From positions 1 through 8,036 of the forward strand of contig JALNXC010000040.1 of NCBI GenBank assembly GCA_023230535.1: a stretch of 8,036 nucleotides of DNA. Direction: 5' to 3'. The stretch is from Alkaliphilus sp. Lineage in GTDB: Bacteria; Bacillota; Clostridia; Peptostreptococcales; Natronincolaceae. The translations under genes were made by a program, and so were the position numbers. The stretch's first letter is position 1. Every line of letters starts with the position of its first letter. The notes below the pieces were generated by a model, which did not search any database, was not told where the DNA came from, and saw only the letters and a list, made by a program, of their open reading frames with translations. This document shows, piece by piece, positions 1-7,125 of this stretch.

Positions 1-4
1 AATG

Positions 5-66
5 AAAAATCCGTTAAAAAATTGCGCATGTCCGAGCGTAGCGAGTTTGCGAATTTTAGGATTTTT
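5..66. repeat. long imperfect palindrome, possible dispersed intergenic repeat or terminator
   Basis: The outer arms AAAAATCC (5-12) and GGATTTTT (59-66) are a perfect 8-base inverted repeat. Inside them TAAAA, TT and CGCA on the left can pair with TGCG, AA and TTTTA on the right, leaving a GC-richer apex of about 20 bases around the mirror-like GAGCGTAGCGAG. T-runs follow the stem on the plus strand, and the minus strand also ends in Ts, so it could end transcription in either direction. The GC-rich core in AT-rich DNA is unlike its surroundings. The rest of positions 67 to 204 shows no gene or clear signal. Whether the element is dispersed in the genome cannot be judged from one copy. Confidence 0.4.
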
Positions 67-204
67 TATTGAGACGAACTGTAGGAATTATTCATATTCG
101 AAACTAAATGAACGTGTATTGTTATATTAAATTTTATTAGACAACCTGACTTGTATTAAAGACGCATTATTAGACAAATATCACAAACACACCTATGCCA
201 TAAT

Positions 205-233
205 TAAAAAAGCGCCGGGAATCGCCCCGGCGC
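205..233 (-). terminator. intrinsic terminator after lipA
   Basis: Read on the minus strand, GCGCCGGG (233-226) pairs perfectly with CCCGGCGC (219-212) across a 6-base loop. Six Ts follow immediately (211-206). It lies 36 bases after the lipA stop codon and closes the lipB-lipA block. This is the strongest terminator in the window. Confidence 0.93.
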
Positions 234-269
234 ATTTATTAATTTCCGCCCTTTATATCTACAATAAAT

Positions 270-1145
270 TTAAGCCTCGTTTTTAGCCTTTATTGCATCC
301 AATGCATCTGCCGCTTTATACGAACTTCTGACAAACGGACCGGAGGCTGTAAATTTAAAACCTAATTCTTCCGCTTTTATTCTATATCTTTCAAATGTTT
401 CCGGCGAAACATATTCCATTACCGGATAATGTTTTTCGCTCGGCCTTAAATATTGCCCCAAAGTTAAAAAATCGCAACCTACATCCCTTAAATCCTTCAT
501 CACTTCTATTACTTCCTCTTCCTTCTCACCAAGTCCCACCATCATGCCGGATTTAGTCAATATCGTATCGTCCATTTCTTTTACCTGTCTTAAAACGTCC
601 AGCGATCTTTCATATATGGCCATAGGCCTGATTTCCTTATACAGTCTCGGCACTGTCTCTACATTATGATTGATAATTTCAGGTTTAGAATCTACTACGG
701 TTTTGAGCGCTTCTTTCTGTCCTTGTAAATCGGATATGAGCAATTCTATTGTAATATTACTATCCTTAACTCTGATAGCATTTACAACTTTTGCAAAATG
801 CCCTGCTCCCCCATCCGAAAGATCATCTCTGGTAACCGTGGTAACTACAACATGTTTTAAGCCCATTTCTACCGCTGCACTCGCTAAATTTTCAGGTTCT
901 TTGGGATCTACCTCCTCTAATGTTCCATGTGAAACATTACAGAACCTACAGTTTCTTGAGCACTCTTTTCCTAATATCATGAAAGTCGCCGTTTTTCTGC
1001 TGTAACACTCCATCCTATTTGGACAATTTGCTTCCTCACAGACTGTGTTCAGTGAGTATTTTTTTAACATATTTTCTACATAATCCAAACTGCGGCCTTT
1101 TGACATATCTATCCTGAGCCATTCAGGTTTTCTTTTTATGGCCAT
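270..1145 (-). CDS. lipA: lipoyl synthase (radical SAM)
   Basis: LipA inserts two sulfur atoms into a protein-bound octanoyl chain to make lipoate; the likely acceptor here is octanoyl-GcvH. The 291-residue protein has the usual family length and opens with the typical RKPEWLRI. The auxiliary 4Fe-4S cluster, which is sacrificed as the sulfur donor, is marked by C36, C41 and C47 (CEEANCPNRMEC). The radical SAM cluster is marked by C62, C66 and C69 (CSRNC-RFC). The C-terminal RSSY at 273-276 supplies the conserved serine ligand of the auxiliary cluster. The start is supported by a purine-rich GGTGG/GGGAGA stretch just upstream. It lies 114 bases after lipB, so the two are probably co-transcribed, although a separate promoter in the gap cannot be excluded. 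It ends before a strong terminator. No damage was seen. Confidence 0.97.
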   Translation of the reverse strand: MAIKRKPEWLRIDMSKGRSLDYVENMLKKYSLNTVCEEANCPNRMECYSRKTATFMILGKECSRNCRFCNVSHGTLEEVDPKEPENLASAAVEMGLKHVVVTTVTRDDLSDGGAGHFAKVVNAIRVKDSNITIELLISDLQGQKEALKTVVDSKPEIINHNVETVPRLYKEIRPMAIYERSLDVLRQVKEMDDTILTKSGMMVGLGEKEEEVIEVMKDLRDVGCDFLTLGQYLRPSEKHYPVMEYVSPETFERYRIKAEELGFKFTASGPFVRSSYKAADALDAIKAKNEA

Positions 1146-1259
1146 TCTCCCACCACCTGTTATTTGTTTTTATAATCTGATCCAAAATTCCTCACTTGCT
1201 CAAAATCTACATGTAATCAATTAAATTACGGCAAAGAGTATATCAGAAAAGTGCAAATT

Positions 1260-1922
1260 TCAAGAGAGATTTGACACCTCGCATCCATCATAATCCAGAT
1301 TTTTACAAAAATAATCTATGATCAATTTATTTGCATTATCAATATCCATGGTACTGCCTGTAATCTTTTCCACAGATGTAATTCCCTTGCCTACTATTCC
1401 ACAAGGTACTATCAATTTAAAATGATCCAAATTCGTATTTACATTAAATGCGAATCCATGCATAGTGGTTCCCTTTTTAACTGCCATACCAATTGCAAGT
1501 ATCTTTTCATTGCCTACCCAGACACCGGTATATCCGCTAATTTTACCGGCTTCAATATTAAATTCATTTTTTAATAAATCTATAAAAGTATTTTCTACCC
1601 CTGCAATAAACTTTTTAATGCCTATTTTTTTATCTCTCAAATTAACAATAGGGTACCCTATTGCTTGTCCATATCCGTGATATGTTACATCACCGCCTCT
1701 ATTCGTTTCACAGAGGGATATACCCTGATTTTTCAAGGCTTCCTTTGAAACTACAACATTTGACTGCACGGCATATCTTCCTAATGTAATAATCGGAGGA
1801 TGCTCAACCATTATTAAAGTATCTTCTATATCTCCTTTTTGCCTTTTTTCTAAGATGTCATGTTGAACAGCCAAAGCTTTTTCATATTGGCATCTACCTA
1901 AAAATAGTACCTTTAGGCTCAT
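1260..1922 (-). CDS. lipB: lipoyl(octanoyl) transferase
   Basis: LipB moves the octanoyl group from acyl carrier protein to the lipoyl-domain lysine, the first step of endogenous lipoate synthesis before LipA. The 220-residue length is normal. Family motifs are present in order: RGGDVTYHGYGQ at 75-86, GKISG at 126-130, the catalytic lysine K140 in KILAIG, TTMHGFAFNVN near 152-162, and the catalytic cysteine C174 in PCG. The ATG at 1922 gives the usual N-terminus and is preceded by GAGAGG five to six bases upstream. A hairpin terminator lies just upstream between this gene and the small selenoprotein candidate, so expression needs read-through or an undetected promoter. With lipA it forms a full de novo lipoylation route, and GcvH encoded nearby is the obvious substrate. 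Confidence 0.96.
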   Translation of the reverse strand: MSLKVLFLGRCQYEKALAVQHDILEKRQKGDIEDTLIMVEHPPIITLGRYAVQSNVVVSKEALKNQGISLCETNRGGDVTYHGYGQAIGYPIVNLRDKKIGIKKFIAGVENTFIDLLKNEFNIEAGKISGYTGVWVGNEKILAIGMAVKKGTTMHGFAFNVNTNLDHFKLIVPCGIVGKGITSVEKITGSTMDIDNANKLIIDYFCKNLDYDGCEVSNLS

Positions 1923-1944
1923 ATCATCCTCTCCCGTCCCACTT

Positions 1945-1979
1945 AGAAAAATAACCCCCTGCTTTATACAACAGGAGGT
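1945..1979 (-). terminator. hairpin terminator between the selenoprotein candidate and lipB
   Basis: On the minus strand ACCTCCTG (1979-1972) pairs with CAGGGGGT (1961-1954), eight pairs including one G-U, with a 10-base loop. The tail TATTTTT follows. It sits 27 bases after the stop of the small gene and 32 bases before lipB. It may be a partial terminator that sets the level of lipB-lipA. Confidence 0.72.
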
Positions 1980-2006
1980 ATGTTTAGTTTATTCAATTTA
2001 TATGAT

Positions 2007-2315
2007 TTATAAATTATCTTTTATTATTTGGTATCTATAAATTAATGTTGCATCGTCACCTTTTACTTTTACTCCACCCTTTAAGAATTTTACTGTCTCA
2101 CCGGATGATACATCAAATTCGGAGTCGGTTACACCATCAAGAAATGCTGATAATGCATCTGCTTGACTTGGATCAAATTTTTCCTTGACGCCCCATGCGA
2201 CTGCTAATACAGCTTTGAGGTCTCACGTTTCACAAGCAGTATCAATTCTTTCTTTTATAGATGCTGCTATACTATTTTTTAGAGCTTCTTCAAAATTTCC
2301 ATCTTGTCCAAACAT
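2007..2315 (-). CDS. putative small selenoprotein with CxxU motif (in-frame TGA read as selenocysteine)
   Basis: Seen directly: ATG at 2315 with AGGAGG about seven bases upstream, then an open frame of 103 codons to TAA at 2007-2009. One TGA interrupts it (codon 31, 2225-2223). Reading TGA as selenocysteine gives 102 residues with C28-E29-T30-U31 at the start of a predicted helix (DLKAVLAVAWGVKEKF). An amphipathic N-terminal helix (FEEALKNSIAASIKER) precedes it, and a C-terminal part rich in beta-prone residues follows. No signal peptide or membrane segment is seen, so it is probably cytosolic. CxxU is a thiol/selenol redox motif, and a SECIS-like hairpin follows the TGA. Coding quality is equal on both sides of the TGA. 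It lies between gcvPB and lipB, flanked by terminators. I do not recognise the family from sequence. PrpU, the small CxxU selenoprotein of unknown function from Eubacterium acidaminophilum, is a possible relative from memory, not tested. The alternative is a pseudogene with a nonsense mutation, which I consider less likely. Confidence 0.78.
2187..2225 (-). promoter_or_regulatory. SECIS-like stem-loop for selenocysteine insertion
   Basis: It begins at the in-frame TGA (2225-2223). GACCTC (2222-2217) pairs with GGG and GTC (2193-2191 and 2189-2187), with one bulged C and one G-U pair. After an internal loop, GCT (2213-2211) pairs with AGC (2205-2203) around the loop GTATT (2210-2206). Bacterial SECIS elements lie directly after the UGA, inside the coding region, and carry a G at the start of a small apical loop for SelB; this one fits that layout. 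The upper stem is short (three pairs, or four if GCTG pairs with CAGT), and the UGA-to-loop distance is on the short side. Confidence 0.55.
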
Positions 2316-2388
2316 AGTTTTTCCTCCTTAATGTTTTACACAGATTTATGATTTAACCTCAATATTTTTAAAACAAACTTTATATATT

Positions 2389-2416
2389 AATCTATATGTA
2401 AATATAAGCATTTCAA
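2389..2416 (-). promoter_or_regulatory. possible promoter of the selenoprotein candidate
   Basis: On the minus strand TTGAAA (2416-2411) is followed after 16 bases by TAGATT (2394-2389). It lies downstream of the gcvPB terminator and about 75 bases before the ATG. The region is very AT-rich, so chance matches are common. Confidence 0.3.
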
Positions 2417-2470
2417 AAATATTTAATATCACACTTTAATTTTCTAATGTTTGATAAGTTTTCCAAGCAT

Positions 2471-2521
2471 AAGAAATAAAATCAGGATTCAGGTAGAGGC
2501 AAAGCCCTACCTGAACCGGAT
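2471..2521 (-). terminator. terminator of the gcv operon
   Basis: On the minus strand TTCAGGTAG (2515-2507) pairs perfectly with CTACCTGAA (2496-2488). The stem extends inward with GGC/GCC and outward with ATCCGG against CCTGAT (one mismatch and one bulge). The broken T-tract TTTTATTTCTT follows. It starts 27 bases after the gcvPB stop codon and separates the gcv operon from the small downstream gene. Confidence 0.8.
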
Positions 2522-2547
2522 CTTTTATTACATTTTATTTGTTATTT

Positions 2548-4011
2548 TTACAATGTGTCTTGCCACTTCAATATCAGATCTTTAGCTGCTTTTTTCTCAT
2601 CGATTCTTCTTACTATAGTGTCATGAGGAGCTTCTTTTAATATGTTGGAATCTCTTGCCGCTTCATCTGCTATTGTATTCAAAGCATTTATGAAGGAGTC
2701 TAAAGTCTCTTTACTTTCAGTCTCTGTCGGCTCTATCATTAATGCTTCATGTACTATAAGCGGGAAGTAGATTGTAGGTGGATGGAATCCGTAATCTAAC
2801 AGACGTTTTGCAATGTCTAAAGTAGCTACATCATCCGCAATACCTTTTTTAAGTGCATCAAACACACACTCATGCATACATATTCTATCATATGGAAGCT
2901 CATATTTTCCTTTTATACCCGCTGCTATATAGTTTGCGTTAAGCACTGCCCTCTGGCTTGCTTCTCTAAGTTTTGGCCCTAATGTATATATATAGGAGTA
3001 TCCTTTTACAAGTACGTCAAAGTTTCCATAGAAATTTATCACTCTGCCGATAGAATCCGGTCTGTCATAATCCAGATAATACTTGTCTCCATCTTTCTCA
3101 ATCAATGGAGAAGGAAGGAAAGGTACCAAATGTTCTACAACTCCTACCGCACCGCTACCGGGACCTCCGCCACCATGAGGTGTGGACATTGTCTTGTGTA
3201 GGTTATAGTGGCAAACGTCAAAGCCCATATCCCCCGGTCTTACAACGCCCATAATAGCATTTATATTAGCACCGTCATAGTACAACAATCCGCCGGCATC
3301 ATGAACTAATTCTGCAATTTCCTTAATTCCTCTGTCAAAAAGTCCAAGAGTACTAGGATTTGTTAACATCAATCCTGCAATATCATCACCTAATACAGAT
3401 TTTAAGGCATCAAGATCAACAGAGCCGTCTTCAGCCGATTTTATCTCTACGATATCAAATCCGGCAACAGCTGCTGTAGCAGGGTTCGTTCCGTGAGCAG
3501 CATCGGGAACTATGATTTTAGTTCTCTTGAAATCTTTTCTCTTTCTGTGATAAGCTTTTATTACCATTATTCCTGTAAGCTCGCCATGAGCACCCGCCGC
3601 AGGTTGAAGAGTCATTCTTGACATACCTGCTATCTCTGCCAACGATTTATCAAGATTATACATAAGCTCTAATGCGCCTTGTACAGTTTCTTCCGGCTGA
3701 TACGGGTGAATATTAGCGAACCCGGGAAGTGCGGCCATATCTTCATTTATCTTAGGATTGTACTTCATAGTACAGGAACCTAACGGATAAAATCCTGTAT
3801 CTACTCCAAAGTTTTTGGTGGATAGATTGGTATAGTGTCTAATTACATCTATTTCACTTACTTCCGGTAGCCCTAACTCCTTATCGCTTAAAAATTCACC
3901 CGGAATTAAGCTGTCAAGAGCTGCCTTTTCCACATCACATTCAGGCAAATCATATGCTTTTCTTCCCTCTTTAGAAATTTCGATTATTAGTTTATCGTAA
4001 TTAGTAATCAC
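2548..4011 (-). CDS. gcvPB: glycine dehydrogenase (decarboxylating) subunit 2
   Basis: This is the PLP-carrying half of the split P-protein. With GcvPA it decarboxylates glycine and loads the aminomethyl group onto lipoyl-GcvH. The 487-residue length is typical. K273 in CHYNLHKTMSTPHGGGGPGSG is the expected Schiff-base lysine, and the glycine-rich loop at 280-286 is conserved. Other family signatures are FYPLGSCTMKYNP at 74-86, QPAAGAHGELTG at 136-147 and PDAAHGTNPA at 169-178. The start is GTG at 4011-4009; its first base is the last base of the gcvPA TAG stop, and GGAGG lies seven bases upstream inside the end of gcvPA, so translation is probably coupled to keep the two subunits equal. It is the last gene of the operon before the terminator at 2471-2521. 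Confidence 0.97.
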   Translation of the reverse strand: MITNYDKLIIEISKEGRKAYDLPECDVEKAALDSLIPGEFLSDKELGLPEVSEIDVIRHYTNLSTKNFGVDTGFYPLGSCTMKYNPKINEDMAALPGFANIHPYQPEETVQGALELMYNLDKSLAEIAGMSRMTLQPAAGAHGELTGIMVIKAYHRKRKDFKRTKIIVPDAAHGTNPATAAVAGFDIVEIKSAEDGSVDLDALKSVLGDDIAGLMLTNPSTLGLFDRGIKEIAELVHDAGGLLYYDGANINAIMGVVRPGDMGFDVCHYNLHKTMSTPHGGGGPGSGAVGVVEHLVPFLPSPLIEKDGDKYYLDYDRPDSIGRVINFYGNFDVLVKGYSYIYTLGPKLREASQRAVLNANYIAAGIKGKYELPYDRICMHECVFDALKKGIADDVATLDIAKRLLDYGFHPPTIYFPLIVHEALMIEPTETESKETLDSFINALNTIADEAARDSNILKEAPHDTIVRRIDEKKAAKDLILKWQDTL

Positions 4012-5369
4012 TATATCACCTCCATTACACTAGCTAGTTTGTCGATCTCTTCTTTGGTCCTCTTTTCCGTTACAGCAATTAATAAACCATTTTCTAATCC
4101 TTCATATTTTCTGCTTAATTCAAATCCGCCAAGAATATCATTCTTGAACAGTTCCTCATTAACCTTAGAAGCATTTATATCGCTTGTTACTGCGAATTCC
4201 TTAAAGAATGGTTTATCAAACAATAGTTTGAATTTTCCACTCTTTGTGACTTGTTCCGCTGCATAATGTGCCTTTTGTATACATTGCTCAGCTGCTTCTT
4301 TTATTCCTTTTTTACCCATTGTAGTTAAATACATACCGGTTGTGAGCGATACCAAACCTTGGTTTGAACAGATATTTGAAGTCGCTTTAAACCTTCTGAT
4401 ATGCTGCTCCCTCGCTTGTAGCGTAAGAACAAATGCTCTCTTATCATCTAAGTCTAAGGATTGACCTACTATTCTACCGGGCATTTTTCTCATAAGCTTT
4501 TTAGTGGCTGCAAAGAAACCCAGATAAGGACCACCATATTTTAAGGGAGTTCCTAAAGGTTGAGCATCACCGATTGCTATGTCAGCACCAAGTTCTCTCG
4601 GGTTTTTTAGTATTCCCACAGAAATAGGATCTATATAGTTAATCAGTAAAGAACCATTTGCATGTGTTAACTTTTCAACCTCCGTCATATCTTCTATAAT
4701 ACCGAAGAAGTTAGGATTTTGAATAAGGACACCTGCAGTATCGTCCCCGAGTGCTGCCTTAAGTTTATCTATATCGGTTACTCCATCAGCCATATCAATC
4801 TCTACTAATTCTATATCTCTAATTCCAAGGTATGTAGCCATAACTTCTCTAACTGCCGGATGAACAGTTTTGGAAACGATTACAGAGTTACGTCTTGTAT
4901 CGTCGGTTACCATAAAAGCAGCTTCAGCAGCCGCTGTTCCACCATCGTACATAGATGCATTAGTTACATCCATACCCGTCAATTCACATATCATAGATTG
5001 GAATTCGAATATTGACTGCAATGTGCCCTGACTTATTTCCGGTTGATACGGTGTATATGCGGTAAAGAATTCACCTCTTCCGGCTAAATGCTTTATCAGC
5101 GCGGGAACATAGTGATCATATGCTCCTGCCCCTAAGAAGCAAACCTTTTCATCCGTAGTTATATTTTTCTTGCCAAGTGATCCTACCCAACGGGCAACTT
5201 CCAACTCAGAATGTGGCCCCACTAAATCGAGTTTATCATCCGGGCCTAACAAGAATTCTTTAGGCACGTCCTGATACAAGTCCTCTATGGTGTCCACTCC
5301 TATTGCCGCCAACATCTGCTTTTCATCTTCCGTTGTAGTAGGTAAATACTTGTGATGAACACTAGACAT
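4011..5369 (-). CDS. gcvPA: glycine dehydrogenase (decarboxylating) subunit 1
   Basis: This is the N-terminal-type half of the split P-protein, partner of GcvPB in glycine decarboxylation. The 452-residue protein shows the family blocks FLGAGAYDHYVPA at 78-90, FFTAYTPYQPEISQG at 101-115 and NASMYDGGTAAAEA at 137-150. It lacks the PLP lysine, as expected for this subunit, and folds like a PLP enzyme. I place the start at the ATG at 5369, giving MSSVHHKYLP. The frame opens earlier at an ATG at 5387, but that codon lies just before the AGGAGG, so the ribosome binding site would be inside the gene; from AGGAGG to the second ATG is six bases. It follows gcvH by 40 bases and overlaps gcvPB by one base. 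Confidence 0.96.
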   Translation of the reverse strand: MSSVHHKYLPTTTEDEKQMLAAIGVDTIEDLYQDVPKEFLLGPDDKLDLVGPHSELEVARWVGSLGKKNITTDEKVCFLGAGAYDHYVPALIKHLAGRGEFFTAYTPYQPEISQGTLQSIFEFQSMICELTGMDVTNASMYDGGTAAAEAAFMVTDDTRRNSVIVSKTVHPAVREVMATYLGIRDIELVEIDMADGVTDIDKLKAALGDDTAGVLIQNPNFFGIIEDMTEVEKLTHANGSLLINYIDPISVGILKNPRELGADIAIGDAQPLGTPLKYGGPYLGFFAATKKLMRKMPGRIVGQSLDLDDKRAFVLTLQAREQHIRRFKATSNICSNQGLVSLTTGMYLTTMGKKGIKEAAEQCIQKAHYAAEQVTKSGKFKLLFDKPFFKEFAVTSDINASKVNEELFKNDILGGFELSRKYEGLENGLLIAVTEKRTKEEIDKLASVMEVI

Positions 5370-5409
5370 ACTAACCCTCCTTATCATGTGAATTTTCTGT
5401 TACCGGGTT

Positions 5410-5790
5410 TTATTCGTTTTCGCAGAATTCTTTGTATGCTGCTGCATCCATAAGATCGCTTGTATCGGCATCTCCTGATAATTCTATTTTAGCAATCCAG
5501 TTAGCAAAAGCATCTTCGTTGATAAGTTCTGGTGCATCATCTAGAGCTTCATTAACCTCTACTACTTTACCTGCAACCGGCAGATACACGTCTGAGGCTG
5601 CTTTTGTAGATTCTACAACTGCAAATGCTTCACCCTTGTCAAACTCATCGCCGACATCCGGCAGTTCAACATAAACGATGTCTCCTAATGAATCTTGTGC
5701 ATGATCTGAAATCCCTACAAAAGCTTCTTTTCCATCAATTTTTACCCACTCATGATCCTTTGAATAAAAGTTTCCTTCTACTATTTTCAT
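5410..5790 (-). CDS. gcvH: glycine cleavage system H protein
   Basis: GcvH is the lipoylated shuttle that carries the aminomethyl intermediate between the P-, T- and L-proteins. The 126-residue length is normal. The lipoyl attachment lysine is K63 in VESTKAASDVYLPVAG, matching the family motif ESxKAASD. The region HEWVKIDGKEAFVGISDHAQDSLGDIVYVELP (14-44) is the conserved N-terminal half of the fold. AGGAGG lies eight bases before the ATG. It sits 72 bases after gcvT and 40 before gcvPA in the same operon. It is the only lipoyl-domain protein encoded in the window, and so the likely target of the LipB and LipA encoded downstream. Confidence 0.97.
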   Translation of the reverse strand: MKIVEGNFYSKDHEWVKIDGKEAFVGISDHAQDSLGDIVYVELPDVGDEFDKGEAFAVVESTKAASDVYLPVAGKVVEVNEALDDAPELINEDAFANWIAKIELSGDADTSDLMDAAAYKEFCENE

Positions 5791-5849
5791 AATTGATTCC
5801 TCCTTAATTTTATAGATTTTTTATTTGAAAAAATTGAAATCAAAATTTG

Positions 5850-5874
5850 TTTTTAGGATTTTTTATCCTAAAAA
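5850..5874. repeat. perfect 10-base inverted repeat across the gcvT stop codon
   Basis: TTTTTAGGAT (5850-5859) and ATCCTAAAAA (5865-5874) form a perfect stem with a 5-base loop. The gcvT TAA (5865-5863) lies at the stem-loop junction. On the minus strand no proper T-tract follows, so it is more likely an RNA stability or processing stem inside the operon, or a weak attenuator, than a terminator. Confidence 0.45.
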
Positions 5875-6957
5875 TTTAGCACTGACTACTTCGGCATCTA
5901 CCGCTTTCTTTCTAACTTGTATTTGTAATGGTGTGCCTATTTTCGCATACTCTATGGGTACCATAGCCTTGCCGATGTTTTTGCCAAGAGTTGGGGAAGT
6001 GTATCCTGTGGTTACAAAACCGACTACTTTTCCGTCAGCCAGAACATCATAGCCATGTCTAGGTATTCCTTTACCCTTCATTTCAAACGCTACAATTTTT
6101 CTTGATAGAGCGCCTTCTTTTTGTTTTTTCAGAACTTCTTTTCCTATAAAATCAGCCTCTTTATCAAGCTTTACAAAGTAACCTAAGCTTGCTTCCAACG
6201 GGCTGATGTCATCAAGCATTTCATTGCCATAAAGCGGAAGGTTTGCTTCAAATCTCAAAGTATCCCTTGCACCTAATCCTGCAGGTACCAATCCCTTATC
6301 TTTTCCAACTTCATATAGCTTATCCCATAATGCCACTACATCATCATTTCCAAGATATATTTCAAATCCGTCTTCACCTGTATAACCGTTTCTTGAAACT
6401 AAAGCTTTTGCTCCATTTACTGTAACACCGTCTTGGAATCGGAATGGCTTCATTGCTGAGAGATCTATGTCTGTAAGTTGTTGCAATATTTCCTCTGATT
6501 TTGGACCTTGTAATGCTATTGCGGAATATTGATCGGAAAGATTCTCTAATTTTACATCAAAATCGCCTTTATTTTCGTTCACCCATGCAAAATCCTTGTC
6601 CACATTAGATGCATTAACTATCAGTAAATAGCGATCCTTATTGTACTTGTAAATCAAGAAGTCGTCCACTATTCCACCATCAGGTCTACAAAAATGTGTA
6701 TATTGTATCTGATGGTCTCCAGCAGCTGCTACATCATTCGAAACCATGTACTGCATGAATGCTTCCGCATCCTTACCTTCTACTGTGATCTGGCCCATGT
6801 GGGATACGTCGAACATTCCGGCAGCATTTCTTACTGCATTATGTTCGGGTACCAATCCTTCATACTCTACCGGCATTTCCCATCCTGCAAAATCCACTAC
6901 ATTGCCGCCATATCTTTCGTATACTTCAAACAGTGCTGATCTTAGCAGTTTACCCAT
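5863..6957 (-). CDS. gcvT: glycine cleavage system T protein (aminomethyltransferase)
   Basis: GcvT releases ammonia from the aminomethyl-lipoyl group on GcvH and transfers the methylene to tetrahydrofolate, giving 5,10-methylene-THF. The 364-residue length is typical. Visible family motifs are VDFAGWEMPVEY at 21-32, the segment GGIVDD at 94-99 that holds the catalytic aspartate (D98 or D99, matching E. coli D101), NGYTGEDGFEIY at 190-201 and AGLGARDTLRFE at 226-237, which belong to the folate-binding core. The C-terminal half has the usual barrel sequence (GFVTTGYTSPTLGKNIG). The start is set by AGGAGGAG six bases before the ATG. It is the first gene of the operon, behind a leader of about 270 bases if the promoter at 7236-7264 is used. 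Confidence 0.97.
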   Translation of the reverse strand: MGKLLRSALFEVYERYGGNVVDFAGWEMPVEYEGLVPEHNAVRNAAGMFDVSHMGQITVEGKDAEAFMQYMVSNDVAAAGDHQIQYTHFCRPDGGIVDDFLIYKYNKDRYLLIVNASNVDKDFAWVNENKGDFDVKLENLSDQYSAIALQGPKSEEILQQLTDIDLSAMKPFRFQDGVTVNGAKALVSRNGYTGEDGFEIYLGNDDVVALWDKLYEVGKDKGLVPAGLGARDTLRFEANLPLYGNEMLDDISPLEASLGYFVKLDKEADFIGKEVLKKQKEGALSRKIVAFEMKGKGIPRHGYDVLADGKVVGFVTTGYTSPTLGKNIGKAMVPIEYAKIGTPLQIQVRKKAVDAEVVSAKFLG

Positions 6958-7021
6958 AAATATCTCCTCCTCTTTTTATATTAGTTTCACTCTTTTAAAA
7001 AATTAATGCTTATTTTTAATA

Positions 7022-7045
7022 GTATGGGAAAAAACACCTCCATAC
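7022..7045 (-). promoter_or_regulatory. hairpin in the gcvT leader
   Basis: On the minus strand GTATGG (7045-7040) pairs with CCATAC (7027-7022) around a 12-base loop that contains AGGTG and a T6 run. It lies 64 bases before gcvT. There is no T-tract after the stem, so it is not a plain terminator. Its role is unknown. Confidence 0.3.
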
Positions 7046-7125
7046 AAAATTATTACCTATACCTGATTCTGTCATAATTTCCGAGGCTTCGAGCCGATAT
7101 ATGTATTTTAAAACTACTTTATATA

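Noticed and set aside
670..1005. Plus-strand open frames inside lipA and elsewhere (also 1465-1680, 4039-4266, 5432-5674, 5825-6052, 6243-6425, 6694-7006)
   Set aside because: They lie opposite well-identified minus-strand genes, have no ribosome binding sites of note and no recognisable protein features.
1972..1987. Plus-strand CAGGAGGTATG resembling a ribosome binding site and start
   Set aside because: The frame closes after about ten codons, and the sequence is one arm of the minus-strand terminator.
2007..2315. Pseudogene broken by a nonsense mutation
   Set aside because: The TGA falls exactly at the fourth position of a CxxU motif, a SECIS-like stem follows it, the ribosome binding site is perfect, and no other damage is present. 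It remains the main alternative.
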